DNA of 64,000 nt from Bordetella genomosp. 7 (GCF_002261265.1 NZ_NEVK01000003.1:124001-188000); one strand, 5' to 3'. Numbered from the stretch's first letter, positions 17,708 to 26,483 are shown. Numbers and translations: made by a program. The notes: generated by a model from the letters alone, not told the origin.

Positions 17708-17721
17708 GGGCGTATACGCCC
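17708..17721. promoter_or_regulatory. 14-bp perfect palindrome in divergent promoter region
   Basis: GGGCGTATACGCCC is a perfect palindrome lying 16 bp upstream of the dehydrogenase start, in the region shared with the divergent LysR gene. Its position suits an operator for that regulator or another dimeric repressor. No classical -10/-35 pair was picked with confidence. Confidence 0.4.
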
Positions 17722-17800
17722 AGGTTATGCTGCATGGTAGATTTCACGACAGGGCAGCGGAATTCAAAATTAAAGACCCCCCCCTTTTGCGTGCTGGAAC

Positions 17801-18700
17801 ATGAGACATGACCTCACCGACCTGCGTCTATTTGTAAACGTAGGCGAGACCCTTAATCTGACGCGTGCCGCCGAGCGCACGTTTCTTTCCCTGCCTGCCG
17901 CCAGCGCGCGCATCAAGAACATGGAAGAAGCCTTCAAGGCGCGCCTGCTGGTGCGCCAGGCTACCGGCGTGTCGCTCACGCCCGCCGGCGAAGTGCTGCT
18001 TCGGCACGCGCATGCGGTCTTCCGCCAGCTCGAATGCCTGAACGCCGACCTGCAGCCCTATGCCAGCGGCATCAAGGGGCGATTGCGGCTGCTGGCAAAT
18101 ACTACCGCCACGAACTCGTTCCTGGCTGACGCCATGTCCACTTTCCTGGCCGGGAATCCCGACGTGGATATCGAGCTCGAAGAAAAGATCTCGGGCGATA
18201 TCGTGCTGGCCATCCGGGCCGGCGCGGCCGACCTGGGCATTGTGGCGGGCAATATCGATGTCGAAGGCCTGGACGTGATGCCTTTGTTCCGCGATGAGCT
18301 GGCCATCGTCACATCGCTCACCCATCCGTTGGCGCAGCTCGCGTCGGTACGTTTCGTGGACGTGGTCGACGACTACCAGTTCGTGGGCATACACCCCAAC
18401 AGCGCGATCCAGACTTTCCTGGAAGACATTGCATCGGGCCTGGGCAAGCGCCTTTGCCAGCGTGTGCACGTAGGCAGTTTCGAGGCGGTGTGCCGCATGG
18501 TCGAGGCGGGAGCGGGCATCGCCGTGGTGCCGCGCGCCTGCGCGGCGCGCTACAGCAGGGCCCAGGCCCTGCATGTGGTGCGTCTGCAAGACGCGTGGGC
18601 GCAGCGCGACCGCCTGCTGTGCCGCCAGCGCGGCCGCGACATGCCGCGTTTTGTCGAAGAGTTCATCACCCACGTACAGGCAGCCGCCCGCGCCTCGTGA
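17801..18700 (+). CDS. LysR-type transcriptional regulator
   Basis: A 299-residue LysR regulator. The winged helix is in residues 1-62 (LRLFVNVGETLNLTRAAERT, then SLPAASARIKNMEEAFKARL and LTPAGEVLL), followed by a type 2 periplasmic-like effector domain with GRLRLLANTTATNSFLADAM at about residue 88. It is divergent from the ten-gene acyl-CoA and LIV transporter run, so it most likely controls that run in response to the substrate or a CoA intermediate. Its end is followed by a repeat cluster and the insertion sequence. Confidence 0.92.
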   Translation: MRHDLTDLRLFVNVGETLNLTRAAERTFLSLPAASARIKNMEEAFKARLLVRQATGVSLTPAGEVLLRHAHAVFRQLECLNADLQPYASGIKGRLRLLANTTATNSFLADAMSTFLAGNPDVDIELEEKISGDIVLAIRAGAADLGIVAGNIDVEGLDVMPLFRDELAIVTSLTHPLAQLASVRFVDVVDDYQFVGIHPNSAIQTFLEDIASGLGKRLCQRVHVGSFEAVCRMVEAGAGIAVVPRACAARYSRAQALHVVRLQDAWAQRDRLLCRQRGRDMPRFVEEFITHVQAAARAS

Positions 18701-18703
18701 AGG

Positions 18704-18747
18704 CCTTTGTCAGCTGCGTTGCTTTTTTTGGGGGGGTGTCTGACACC
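18704..18747. repeat. Left half of a repeat hairpin split by the insertion sequence
   Basis: GGTGTCTGACACC at 18735-18747 is the left arm of a 29-nt hairpin whose right arm is at 20178-20190 beyond the insertion sequence. The preceding bases (about 18706-18728, with GCTGCGTTGCTTT) resemble those before the third 13-mer on the other side (GTTGCGTTGCTTT at about 20259-20271), so the flanks are parts of one older repeat family. Confidence 0.8.
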
Positions 18748-18786
18748 TTTGTGAACTGACCCCACAAAGTTGGACGGTTTTGACCG

Positions 18787-19623
18787 TTATGTGGCCAGGA
18801 GCTGAGTTCTGTATTGCACGGGGCTCAGCCCGTTGAGTTTAAGCTTGATGCGCTCGTGATTGTAGTAATGGATATATCGGGCGATTCCGTCCTTTAGCTG
18901 CTCAATGGTCTGGAAGGTGCTCAGGTGGTAGAACTCGGCCTTGAGAGTGCCGAAGAAGCTCTCGATGGCCGCATTGTCCAGGCAGTTGCCTCGTCGTGAC
19001 ATGCTAGGGGTCACGCCGTGTTGCGCCAACAGTTCGCGGTAGGCGGGCATCTGGTACTGCCAGCCCTGATCCGAGTGCAGGATGGGACGCTCGGACGGGC
19101 CCAGCCGCGTGCAAGCCTGTTTGAGCATGTTGGCAACCATGGCAAAGCTTGGCCGGGTGGCCATTTCGTAGGCAAGGATCTCGCCGTTACAAAGGTCCAT
19201 CACCGGCGAGAGATACAGCTTCTGCGCGCCGACTTTGAACTCGGTCACATCGGTGGCCCACTTCTTGTTCGGCTGCGCGGCCTGGAATTGGCGTTGCAGC
19301 ACATTGGGGGCAAGCTGGTTGAGTGCGCCACGATAAGAGCGATATTTCTTGACCCGCACGCAAGACTTCAACCGCAGCAAGCCCATCAAGCGCTGCACGG
19401 TCTTGTGATTAACCGGCCAGCCTTGCTGGCGCACGACTTCGGTGATGCGCCGATAGCCATAGCGTCCTTGGTGCTGTTCAAAAATGGCGCAAATCCGGGC
19501 CTTCAACGACGCATACTTGTCACCGGCTTGCCCGGCCCGCCACTGGTAATAAAAGGTGCTGCGCGGCAGGCCTGCCACCGACAACAGGTCGGCCAGGGGA
19601 AAGTGTTGCCTTAGTTCAAGCAC
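18787..19623 (-). CDS. IS3-family transposase OrfB (DDE integrase domain)
   Basis: 278 residues from a GTG at 19623, normally made as the C-terminal part of an OrfAB fusion. It has the HTH_21-like segment QGRYGYRRITEVVRQQGWPV and an rve integrase core: first Asp in KKWATDVTEFKV, second in ILHSDQGWQYQ, Glu in DNAAIESFFGTLKAEF. The end HYYNHERIKLKLNGLSPVQY is the standard IS150 type. The catalytic residues are intact, so the element may be active. Confidence 0.93.
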   Translation of the reverse strand: MLELRQHFPLADLLSVAGLPRSTFYYQWRAGQAGDKYASLKARICAIFEQHQGRYGYRRITEVVRQQGWPVNHKTVQRLMGLLRLKSCVRVKKYRSYRGALNQLAPNVLQRQFQAAQPNKKWATDVTEFKVGAQKLYLSPVMDLCNGEILAYEMATRPSFAMVANMLKQACTRLGPSERPILHSDQGWQYQMPAYRELLAQHGVTPSMSRRGNCLDNAAIESFFGTLKAEFYHLSTFQTIEQLKDGIARYIHYYNHERIKLKLNGLSPVQYRTQLLAT

Positions 19624-20129
19624 TATTTGCGCTTTTTCTGCTGCGCCGATTTCTGTTTGGCTTGAACCAAGGCATCGAGCTTTTTTAGGTACGCGTTCTC
19701 CGTGCGCAAGAACTGCAGCTCCTTGAGCAGGTCTTCGCGGGTGCGTGCGGCGTCAGGCAGCGCCGGCTTCTTGGGTAAAACCATCCTGGGAGGCCCTCCT
19801 GTATATGTTCGGGCTGAACCCTGTACATCATACTGGCGCTCCCAGCGAGCGATGATATTGAAGTTACGGATGTCGAACCACGCCGCCGTCTGGCGGTACG
19901 ACAGCTCATGCTGCTTCATGTGCAGCAGAACCTTCCATTTGAACGCCTCGTCATAGCGGACACGCTTGGTACGGAGGCCGGCCACACCATGGATCCGATA
20001 GGCCGCCACCCAGCGGCGCAGCGCATGTCGACTCACACCATGACGTTGCGCTACCGCCGCAATCCCGGCATTGCCCTCGCAATACTCCTGAGCCGACGCC
20101 AGTTTGACCGATTCACTGTACTTCTCCAT
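19623..20129 (-). CDS. IS3-family transposase OrfA (helix-turn-helix protein)
   Basis: 168 residues with two helix-turn-helix units (AAVAQRHGVSRHALRRWVAA and LSYRQTAAWFDIRNFNIIARWE) and a Leu/Lys-rich C-terminal coiled coil, the usual IS150 OrfA plan. It binds the IS ends. It ends one base into orfB. An AAAAAG run about 10 nt before the stop lies where a -1 ribosomal slip would join it to orfB and read on as KAQIVLELRQ. Confidence 0.93.
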   Translation of the reverse strand: MEKYSESVKLASAQEYCEGNAGIAAVAQRHGVSRHALRRWVAAYRIHGVAGLRTKRVRYDEAFKWKVLLHMKQHELSYRQTAAWFDIRNFNIIARWERQYDVQGSARTYTGGPPRMVLPKKPALPDAARTREDLLKELQFLRTENAYLKKLDALVQAKQKSAQQKKRK

Positions 20130-20177
20130 GAAATAACCCCAAAGTTGATATCCAACTTTTGGGGGTCACTTCACTTT

Positions 20178-20284
20178 GGTGTCAGACACCGTCAAGAGCG
20201 GAGAGGCCTTTTCACCCTTGGTGTCAGACACCGTCAAGAGCGGAGAGACCTTTTGTCGGTTGCGTTGCTTTGGTGTCAGACACC
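20178..20284. repeat. Repeat cluster right of the insertion sequence
   Basis: GGTGTCAGACACC occurs at 20178-20190 (right arm of the split hairpin), 20220-20232 and 20272-20284. The first two are followed by the same GTCAAGAGCGGAGAG sequence, a 42-bp tandem unit. The remaining gene-free bases up to the TctC start at 20442 hold only a GGAGA ribosome site; no promoter was recognised. Confidence 0.8.
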
Positions 20285-20441
20285 GGCAAATGATGGCGGG
20301 CGTCTGGGGGCGTCCCTCCGGGCCGAACTGAACGGGGGGTTCGGCAAAAAAGAATCGGAATTTCGATCTTCCGCGCGAATAATATCCGGCAAGCGCGGCG
20401 CGGCAGCGACTGCGCGCACCAAGAAAATCGGAGACTCCCCT

Positions 20442-21425
20442 ATGCAAAATGTGCAACGCCGGCGCCTGGTCACTGCATTGGGCGCCGCCTGGGCGGCCGC
20501 CTGCCTGCCGCTGCAGGCCCATGCAGCCAAATGGCCCGAGCGCCCCGTCAATTTCATCGTGCCCTTTCCGCCTGGCGGCCCGGTGGACACCACCGCGCGC
20601 CTGACGACCCAGCCCATGGCGCAGGCCTGGAACGTGGCGGCGGTGGTCGACAACAAGGCGGGGGCGGGCGGCATTGTGGGCGCGCAGGCCGCGGCCAAGA
20701 CCGAGCCCGATGGTTATCACTACTTCTTTGCGTCGATCCACCACGCGGTGCTGCCCAGCCTGCGCGGCAATCTGAGCTACGACATCACGAAAGATTTCGT
20801 GCCGGTAGGCATGGCGGCGGTGTTTCCCATTGTGCTGGTGGTGCACGAGTCGCTACCGGTAAACACCGTGCAGGAACTGATCGCCTACGCCAAGCAGAAC
20901 CCGGGCAAGCTGTCGTTCGGCTCGTCCGGCACGGGCGGCGGCACGCATCTGGCGGGCGAGCTGTTCAACAGCATGACGGGCACTCGGATCCAGCACGTGC
21001 CGTATCGCGGCAGCGCGCCCGCAATGCAGGACCTGCTGGGCGGCCAGGTGCAGGTGATGTTCGCAGACGGCCCCTCGGCCCGTCCGCACCTGCAGGGCGG
21101 CAAGATCCGCCCGCTGGGCGTGGGCAACCCGCAGCCCTCGGCACTGTTCCCCGGCATCCCGACCATCGCGTCATCCGGCGTGCCGGGATACGAGGCGTAT
21201 TCGTGGTCGGGCCTGCTTGCTCCGGCCGGCACGCCCGCCGATATCGTCAAGCAGGCCAATGCCGACATGGTGCGCGTGCTGCGCGATCCGGAAGCCGCCA
21301 AGAGCATGCTGGCCGCCGGCGCGGAGCCCAAGCCCGGCACGCCCGCGGAATTCGGCGCTTTCCTGCAGGCCGAAATCGATAAATGGGGCAAGGTGATCAA
21401 AGAGGCGGGAATCAAGGTGGAATAA
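20442..21425 (+). CDS. Bug/TctC-family periplasmic substrate-binding protein
   Basis: A 327-residue tripartite tricarboxylate receptor of the Bug family, which binds small carboxylates or amides in the periplasm. A Sec signal peptide covers about 28 residues (ending QAHA-AKWPERP). The mature part has the hallmarks NFIVPFPPGGPVDTTAR, VDNKAGAGGIVGAQAAAK and YGSSGTGGG-like FGSSGTGGGTHLAGELF. The ATG at 20442 follows GGAGA by 8 nt. No TctA/TctB membrane genes are near, so it is an orphan receptor like most Bug proteins of Bordetella. It stands alone after the IS. Confidence 0.9.
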   Translation: MQNVQRRRLVTALGAAWAAACLPLQAHAAKWPERPVNFIVPFPPGGPVDTTARLTTQPMAQAWNVAAVVDNKAGAGGIVGAQAAAKTEPDGYHYFFASIHHAVLPSLRGNLSYDITKDFVPVGMAAVFPIVLVVHESLPVNTVQELIAYAKQNPGKLSFGSSGTGGGTHLAGELFNSMTGTRIQHVPYRGSAPAMQDLLGGQVQVMFADGPSARPHLQGGKIRPLGVGNPQPSALFPGIPTIASSGVPGYEAYSWSGLLAPAGTPADIVKQANADMVRVLRDPEAAKSMLAAGAEPKPGTPAEFGAFLQAEIDKWGKVIKEAGIKVE

Positions 21426-21474
21426 CCGGCGGGCCGGCGGCAAAGCCGGCGCGGGCGCCCATTCGCATTGCGTC

Positions 21475-21507
21475 GGCGCCTGGCCTCCAGCCTGGGGGCC
21501 AGGCGCC
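21475..21507. terminator. Candidate terminator hairpin between convergent genes
   Basis: An 11-bp perfect stem, GGCGCCTGGCC / GGCCAGGCGCC, with an 11-nt loop, between the ends of the TctC gene and the nitronate monooxygenase gene. Only a short T-poor tail follows, so termination strength is uncertain. Confidence 0.5.
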
Positions 21508-21552
21508 TGTCGTTTGCGGGGTGGCGACGGGCCGGCCGGGCCGGCGCATCGT

Positions 21553-22521
21553 TCAGGCCGGCGCCAGCGCGCCGATGGCCTGGCGGGCCTCGTTGAACTC
21601 GCCGGCCAGCTGGTCTACCAGGGCCCGAGTCGAAAGGATTTCCTGCACCGCGCCCACGCCCTGGCCGGCGCTCCATATATCTTTCCAGGCCTTGGGCCGA
21701 TTGCGCTTGTCCAGGTCCACCGTGTCGTTCTGGCGTGTGCGCACATTGTCGGGGTCGAGTCCCGCGGCGGCGATGCTGGGAATCAGGTAATTGGCCGGAA
21801 CCCCCGAGAAGAACGGCGTGTAGAGCACGTCGTCCACGCCGGCCTGCAGCACCATCTCACGGTACCGATCCGAGGCCAGCGATTCCTGCGTCGCAATGAA
21901 GCGCGTGCCCATATAGGCGAAGTCGCATCCCATGGCCAGCGCCGCAAGCACATCCTTGCCGTGGCTGATGCAGCCCGACAGGGCCAGCGGGCCATCGTAG
22001 AAAGAGCGGATTTCGTTCACCAGCGCCATCGGATTGAGCACGCCGGCGTGGCCGCCCGCACCGGCGGCCACCAGGATCAGCCCGTCTACGCCCGCGTCCA
22101 GCGCACGACGCGCGTGGCGTACGGTGGTGACGTCGTGGAACACCAGGCCGCCATAGGGCCGCACGGCCTGCACGACGGCATCGGGCGCGTGCAGCGATGT
22201 GACGATCAACGGCACCTTGTGGTCTACGCAGATCTGCAGGTCGCCTTGCCAGCGGGCGTTGCTGGGGTGCACGATCAAGTTGACGCCGTAGGGCGCCACC
22301 AGCGCGCCGGGATGCTCCCGGCGGTGCGCCGCCAGCCCGGCTTCGATGCGGGTCAGCCAGTCGCCCAGTGCATCCTGGGGGCGCGCATTGAGCGACGGAA
22401 ACGTGCCGACGATGCCCGCGGCGCACTGTGCAATGACCAGGTCCGGCCCGGACACCAGGAACATGGGCGCGCCGATAACCGGCAGGCGGGTGCAAGATCG
22501 CAGGAATTGCAAGGCGGACAT
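21553..22521 (-). CDS. Nitronate monooxygenase / 2-nitropropane dioxygenase-like flavoprotein
   Basis: A 322-residue TIM-barrel FMN protein of the NMO family. It has LPVIGAPMFLVSGPDLVIAQ near the N terminus, LILVAAGAGGHAG and LALSGCISHGKDVLAAL for phosphate binding, and MGCDFAYMGTRFIATQES, a family signature. Members oxidise nitronates, but many related enzymes are enoyl reductases or of unknown role. It is the third gene of a reverse set: ligase, TctC protein, then this gene 15 bp later. Confidence 0.85.
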   Translation of the reverse strand: MSALQFLRSCTRLPVIGAPMFLVSGPDLVIAQCAAGIVGTFPSLNARPQDALGDWLTRIEAGLAAHRREHPGALVAPYGVNLIVHPSNARWQGDLQICVDHKVPLIVTSLHAPDAVVQAVRPYGGLVFHDVTTVRHARRALDAGVDGLILVAAGAGGHAGVLNPMALVNEIRSFYDGPLALSGCISHGKDVLAALAMGCDFAYMGTRFIATQESLASDRYREMVLQAGVDDVLYTPFFSGVPANYLIPSIAAAGLDPDNVRTRQNDTVDLDKRNRPKAWKDIWSAGQGVGAVQEILSTRALVDQLAGEFNEARQAIGALAPA

Positions 22522-22536
22522 CGGCAGCAGGCGGGG

Positions 22537-23517
22537 TCAGTTGGTCTGGATGTTGGCCGACTTGATGACGTCGGCCCACATGGCGTATTCGCGCTCGATA
22601 CGGTCTTGCACGGCCTTGCCGTCGCCGTCATTGACGGTGTAGCCGCCGTCGACCATGGCCTTGCGGAAGGCGGGATCCTGCGACACCGCCGACAAAGCCT
22701 CCGCCAACCGGTTCCTGACGTCATCGGGCAGCTTGGGCGGGGCCATCAGCGCATACCAGCCGACCACTTCGTAGTCTTTCAGGCCGGCTTCGATCATGGT
22801 GGGCACGTCGGGAAGTTCCGGGTTGCGCGTGCGCGAGGTCACCGCCAGCGCGCGCGCCTTGCCGCTCTGGATGAACGGAATGGCCGTGCTGGTGATGTCG
22901 AACATGAAGGTGATCTTGCCGCTTACCACGTCCATCATGGCTGGCGAGTTGCCGCGATAGGGCACATGCAGCATTGGCGCGTCGGCCTGCAGCTTCAGCA
23001 GTTCGGCCGACAGATGGTTCGATGCGCCCACGCCGGCCGATCCGAAGCTGACCGCTTCCGGGTTCGCCTTGGCGAACTGGATCAGTTCTTCAACCGTCCT
23101 GGCCTTGACTTGCGGGCCCACCAGCAGCACGTTCGTATAGTCGACCACCATGCCGATGGGGGTGAAATCCTTGCGGGGATCGAACAGCTTGCTGTTCTGC
23201 ACCAGGGGCGAGATCGTCAGCGACGGGCTGGCGGCAAAGCTGAGCAGATAGCCGTCGGGCGAGGCCTTGGCGACGGCGTCGGACGCGATCATGCCGCTGG
23301 CGCCTGCGCGGTTTTCAACGACCACCGACTGGCCGAGCTTGTCGCCCAGGTATTTGGCGAACACGCGCGCCGTGGTGTCTACCGGCCCGCCCGGCGCGTA
23401 GCCCACCAGCAGCCTGATGGGCCGCTCGGGATACTTGCCTTGGGCCTGGGCCGCGGTGCCCATGGCGCACAGCGTCATGGTAAGCGCGGTGGCGCGCAGC
23501 AGGTTTCTGATGTTCAT
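22537..23517 (-). CDS. Bug/TctC-family periplasmic substrate-binding protein
   Basis: 326 residues, with a signal peptide ending near AAQAQG and the Bug motifs IRLLVGYAPGGPVDTTARV, VVENRAGASGMIASDAVAK and HVPYRGNSPAMMDVVSGK. A GGAGA site precedes the ATG at 23517. It is between the ligase and the nitronate monooxygenase genes, so it may deliver the acid that the ligase activates, if a partner permease is encoded elsewhere. Confidence 0.9.
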   Translation of the reverse strand: MNIRNLLRATALTMTLCAMGTAAQAQGKYPERPIRLLVGYAPGGPVDTTARVFAKYLGDKLGQSVVVENRAGASGMIASDAVAKASPDGYLLSFAASPSLTISPLVQNSKLFDPRKDFTPIGMVVDYTNVLLVGPQVKARTVEELIQFAKANPEAVSFGSAGVGASNHLSAELLKLQADAPMLHVPYRGNSPAMMDVVSGKITFMFDITSTAIPFIQSGKARALAVTSRTRNPELPDVPTMIEAGLKDYEVVGWYALMAPPKLPDDVRNRLAEALSAVSQDPAFRKAMVDGGYTVNDGDGKAVQDRIEREYAMWADVIKSANIQTN

Positions 23518-23561
23518 GATTGTCTCCTTGTTGTGCTGTTATTGCGGGGAGTGTTGCTCTG

Positions 23562-25061
23562 TCATCCCAGCCGTTCCCGCAGCGGCTGCTTGAGTATTTT
23601 TCCGCTTACCGTCGTAGGCATGGCTTCGATGGAAATGATGCGCGCGGGGCGCTTGTACGGCGCGAGCTGGCTGCGCAGGTGTGTCATCAGGGCGTCGGTA
23701 TCCACCGGTGCGCCGGGTTGAGGTTCCACGAACGCCACCACCTCTTCGTTCTGGTCGGCTTCCAGGCGGCCCACCACCGCCGACATGCGTACGCCCGGAA
23801 AGGCGTTGATGACGGCTTCTACCTCGGCCGGATACACGTTAAAGCCCGAACGGATGATCAAGTCCTTGGACCGCCCCGCGATGAACAGCGCGCCTTCTTC
23901 GTCCACGTAACCGATATCGCCGGTATTGAGCCAGCCGCCGGGCAGCAGCGCCTTCGCCGTCTGCTCCGGGTTGCGGTAATAGCCCAGCATCACGCCCGGC
24001 CCGCGCACCAGGATGTCGCCCTTTTCGCCTGCCTTGGGAGGGCCCGCATCGGGCGAGCCGAGCCGCAGTTCCACGCCCTCTACCGCATAGCCGGCGGTGC
24101 AGTCGTCGCGCGGTGCGTCGGCGCGGGTAATGAAGAGCGACCCCGCGTATTCGGTGATGCCATAGCCATGGTGCAGCGGCAGGCCGAAGTAATTTTCCAT
24201 CTGGCGCTTGAGCGTGGGGTCCAGCGCGGCGCCGCCCGCATACAGGTAACGCAGGCGCGGGGCGGGTACGCCCTGCTCGGGCGCCACGGCAAGCAGGCGG
24301 GTGAACATCGTGGGCACGCCCTGCAGGATGCTCAGGCCGGGCGCCTGCAGCGCGCCGAGCACGTCCTGGGGGTCGTAGCGGCTGCGCAGCACCAGGCGTG
24401 CGCCGGCATGCACCGTGGCCAGCAGCACCGTGGCAATGCCGAAAATATGCGACATCGGCAGCGCTGCGTAGCTGATGTCTTCCGGCCCCAGGCGGCGCGA
24501 GGTGGCCGACACGCGCGCGAAATGCAGCAGGCCGCGATGCGGAACCATGACGCCCTTGGGCGCGCCGGTGGTGCCCGATGTGTAGATCAGGGTGGCGACC
24601 TGGCCTGCCAGGTCGCCGGTTTCGGGGGCAGGGCGCTGCGCCGGCAAGGCGTATTCGATGTCGCCGTTCCATACTTGCGCGTCGGCGGGGCGCGCCCCGG
24701 CCGCGCGCGCGTGGCTCGCAGCGGCGCTGGAGATATGGCTGGTGTACAGGGTCAATGCCGGTTCGGCATGCGTCGCGATGACATCGATCTCGCGCGGGCT
24801 CAGTCGCGCGTTCAGTCCCAGGGGCCACGCGCCCAGCAGGCTGCAGGCGAACAGCGCCTGGATCATCTGGGCGCAGTTCTCGCCCACGACGGCCACGCGG
24901 TCGCCGGGCTGCACGCCCTGGCCGGCCAGCCATTCCCGCGCCGCCTGTACGCGGGCCCACATTTCGCCATAGCGCACCGTGGCGCCGCTTTCTTCGTACA
25001 GGAAAATGGCCTGCTGGCGCTCGGCCTGTTGCTGCAACAAATGATGAATACGATCGGACAT
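23562..25061 (-). CDS. Class I adenylate-forming acyl-CoA ligase
   Basis: A 499-residue AMP-binding enzyme. Motifs: YTSGTTGAPKGVMVP P-loop, YGITEYAG, LNTGDIGYVDEEG and the C-terminal SGKILKQPLRERL lysine. The start at 25061 (MSDRIHHLLQQQAERQ) matches the family N terminus; the frame opens 34 codons earlier but with unrelated sequence and in the divergent promoter region. It likely makes the first CoA ester for the divergent acyl-CoA dehydrogenase, hydratase and lyase genes. Confidence 0.9.
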   Translation of the reverse strand: MSDRIHHLLQQQAERQQAIFLYEESGATVRYGEMWARVQAAREWLAGQGVQPGDRVAVVGENCAQMIQALFACSLLGAWPLGLNARLSPREIDVIATHAEPALTLYTSHISSAAASHARAAGARPADAQVWNGDIEYALPAQRPAPETGDLAGQVATLIYTSGTTGAPKGVMVPHRGLLHFARVSATSRRLGPEDISYAALPMSHIFGIATVLLATVHAGARLVLRSRYDPQDVLGALQAPGLSILQGVPTMFTRLLAVAPEQGVPAPRLRYLYAGGAALDPTLKRQMENYFGLPLHHGYGITEYAGSLFITRADAPRDDCTAGYAVEGVELRLGSPDAGPPKAGEKGDILVRGPGVMLGYYRNPEQTAKALLPGGWLNTGDIGYVDEEGALFIAGRSKDLIIRSGFNVYPAEVEAVINAFPGVRMSAVVGRLEADQNEEVVAFVEPQPGAPVDTDALMTHLRSQLAPYKRPARIISIEAMPTTVSGKILKQPLRERLG

Positions 25062-25266
25062 CGAAAACCACAAAACCAGGGTTGAAGACAATGGCGGAAG
25101 TGTCCGGCCCGCCGGCAGGCTTGACCATTCTTCATTGCCGAAGCAGGGGTTTTGTGTGGCCATACGCTGCGGCCCCGTGCTTCATTTGCGCAAAACCCCC
25201 GGTTCCAGAGAGCCAGATTGCCGCGGCGCCTGCGTCGTGGCTAGATATGGCTTGAAGGAGACAAAC

Positions 25267-26457
25267 ATGGACCTGAGCTGGACGCCGGAAGAACGCAGCT
25301 TCCGCGAAACCGTGCGCGCGTTCGCGCAAGGAAAACTGCCGCAAGATATCCGCGACAAGGTGCTGCGCCACCAGCGCCTGGAGCGCGACGACTATGTGCG
25401 CTGGCATCGCGTGCTGGCCGACCATGGCTGGGGCGCGCCCACCTGGCCCGTAGCGTTCGGCGGCACGGGCTGGAACGCCATCCAGCGCCTGATCTTCGAG
25501 GTCGAGTGCTTCAAGGCGGGGGCGCCCCGCCTGCTGCCGTTCGGCCTGACCATGATAGGCCCGGTGCTTATGAAATTCGGCAGCGCCGAGCAACAGCGGC
25601 GCCTGCTTCCCCGCATCATCCGCGTAGACGACTGGTGGTGCCAGGGCTACTCCGAACCGGGGTCGGGGTCCGACCTTGCCTCGCTGAAAACCCGCGCCGA
25701 ACTCGACGGCGACCATTACCTCGTCAATGGCCAGAAAACCTGGACTACATTGGCGCAGTATGCCGACTGGATGTTCTGCCTGGTGCGCACCGACCTGCAG
25801 GCCAAGCCGCAGCGCGGCATATCCATGCTGCTCATCGACATGCGTTCGCCGGGCGTTAGCGTCAGGCCGATACGCACGCTGGACGGCGGTCACGACGTCA
25901 ACGAAGTCTGGCTCGAAAACGTGCGCGTGCCGGCGGCGAACCTGGTGGGCGAGCCCGGCCAGGGCTGGACCTACGCCAAGTACCTGCTGGGCCACGAGCG
26001 CACCGGCATCGCCGGCCTGGGGCATTGCTATCGCGAGCTCGGAATCCTGAAAGACATGGCCGCGCGCACTCAGCTGCGCGGCCGGCCCATTCTGCAGGAC
26101 AGCCGCATGCGCGACCGCATCTCGCGCGTCGAGACCGACATCATGGCGCTGGAAATGCTGTTGCTGCGCGTGGCGGCGGCGCGCGGCGACACGCCGGGGC
26201 CGGAGGCCTCGGTGCTGAAAATCCGCGGATCCGAGATCCAGCAGGACCTCGCGATGCTGCAGATGGAAATCGCCGGGCCGGATGCCTGGCCCTACGATCC
26301 CGACTGGATGTTCGCCGACGCGACATTCCAGGGGCCCGGCCCCGATATGGCGGCCGCGTCGGGGGCGGGCTACGCCGACATGCGCAAGACTTCGATCTAT
26401 GGCGGCACCACCGAGGTGCAGAAGGGCATCATCGCCCGCATGATGCTGGGCCTGTAA
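25267..26457 (+). CDS. Acyl-CoA dehydrogenase family protein
   Basis: A 396-residue FAD enzyme expected to introduce a 2,3 double bond into an acyl-CoA. It shows WWCQGYSEPGSGSDLASLKT for the substrate/FAD region, GQKTWTTLAQYADWMFCLVR, and the closing YGGTTEVQKGIIARMML. A GAAGGAG site lies just before the ATG at 25267. It pairs with a second, shorter dehydrogenase 26 bp downstream; such pairs often form heterotetramers (as in steroid and branched-chain catabolism), which is a possible arrangement here. Confidence 0.92.
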   Translation: MDLSWTPEERSFRETVRAFAQGKLPQDIRDKVLRHQRLERDDYVRWHRVLADHGWGAPTWPVAFGGTGWNAIQRLIFEVECFKAGAPRLLPFGLTMIGPVLMKFGSAEQQRRLLPRIIRVDDWWCQGYSEPGSGSDLASLKTRAELDGDHYLVNGQKTWTTLAQYADWMFCLVRTDLQAKPQRGISMLLIDMRSPGVSVRPIRTLDGGHDVNEVWLENVRVPAANLVGEPGQGWTYAKYLLGHERTGIAGLGHCYRELGILKDMAARTQLRGRPILQDSRMRDRISRVETDIMALEMLLLRVAAARGDTPGPEASVLKIRGSEIQQDLAMLQMEIAGPDAWPYDPDWMFADATFQGPGPDMAAASGAGYADMRKTSIYGGTTEVQKGIIARMMLGL

Positions 26458-26483
26458 GGCCCCTATCGCAACGGGACACGACT

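Larger units (their letters stand above)
18751..20174 (-). mobile_element. Complete IS3-family (IS150-type) insertion sequence
   Basis: About 1424 bp, with terminal inverted repeats of 24 bp that differ at three positions: left end begins GTGAACTGACCCC, right end (read inward) GTGAAGTGACCCC, both reaching AAAGTTGGA. TTT at 18748-18750 and 20175-20177 is the apparent 3-bp target duplication. It carries orfA and orfB with orfB in the -1 frame. Removing the element and one TTT restores GGTGTCTGACACC-TTT-GGTGTCAGACACC, a perfect hairpin, so it inserted in the loop. If canonical TG...CA ends are used the element would be one base shorter at each side. Confidence 0.9.

Noticed and set aside
21475-21507. 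Member of the 13-bp REP-like family
   Set aside because: It is a hairpin between convergent genes, but its arms (GGCGCCTGGCC) are unrelated to GGTGTCTGACACC; kept only as a candidate terminator.
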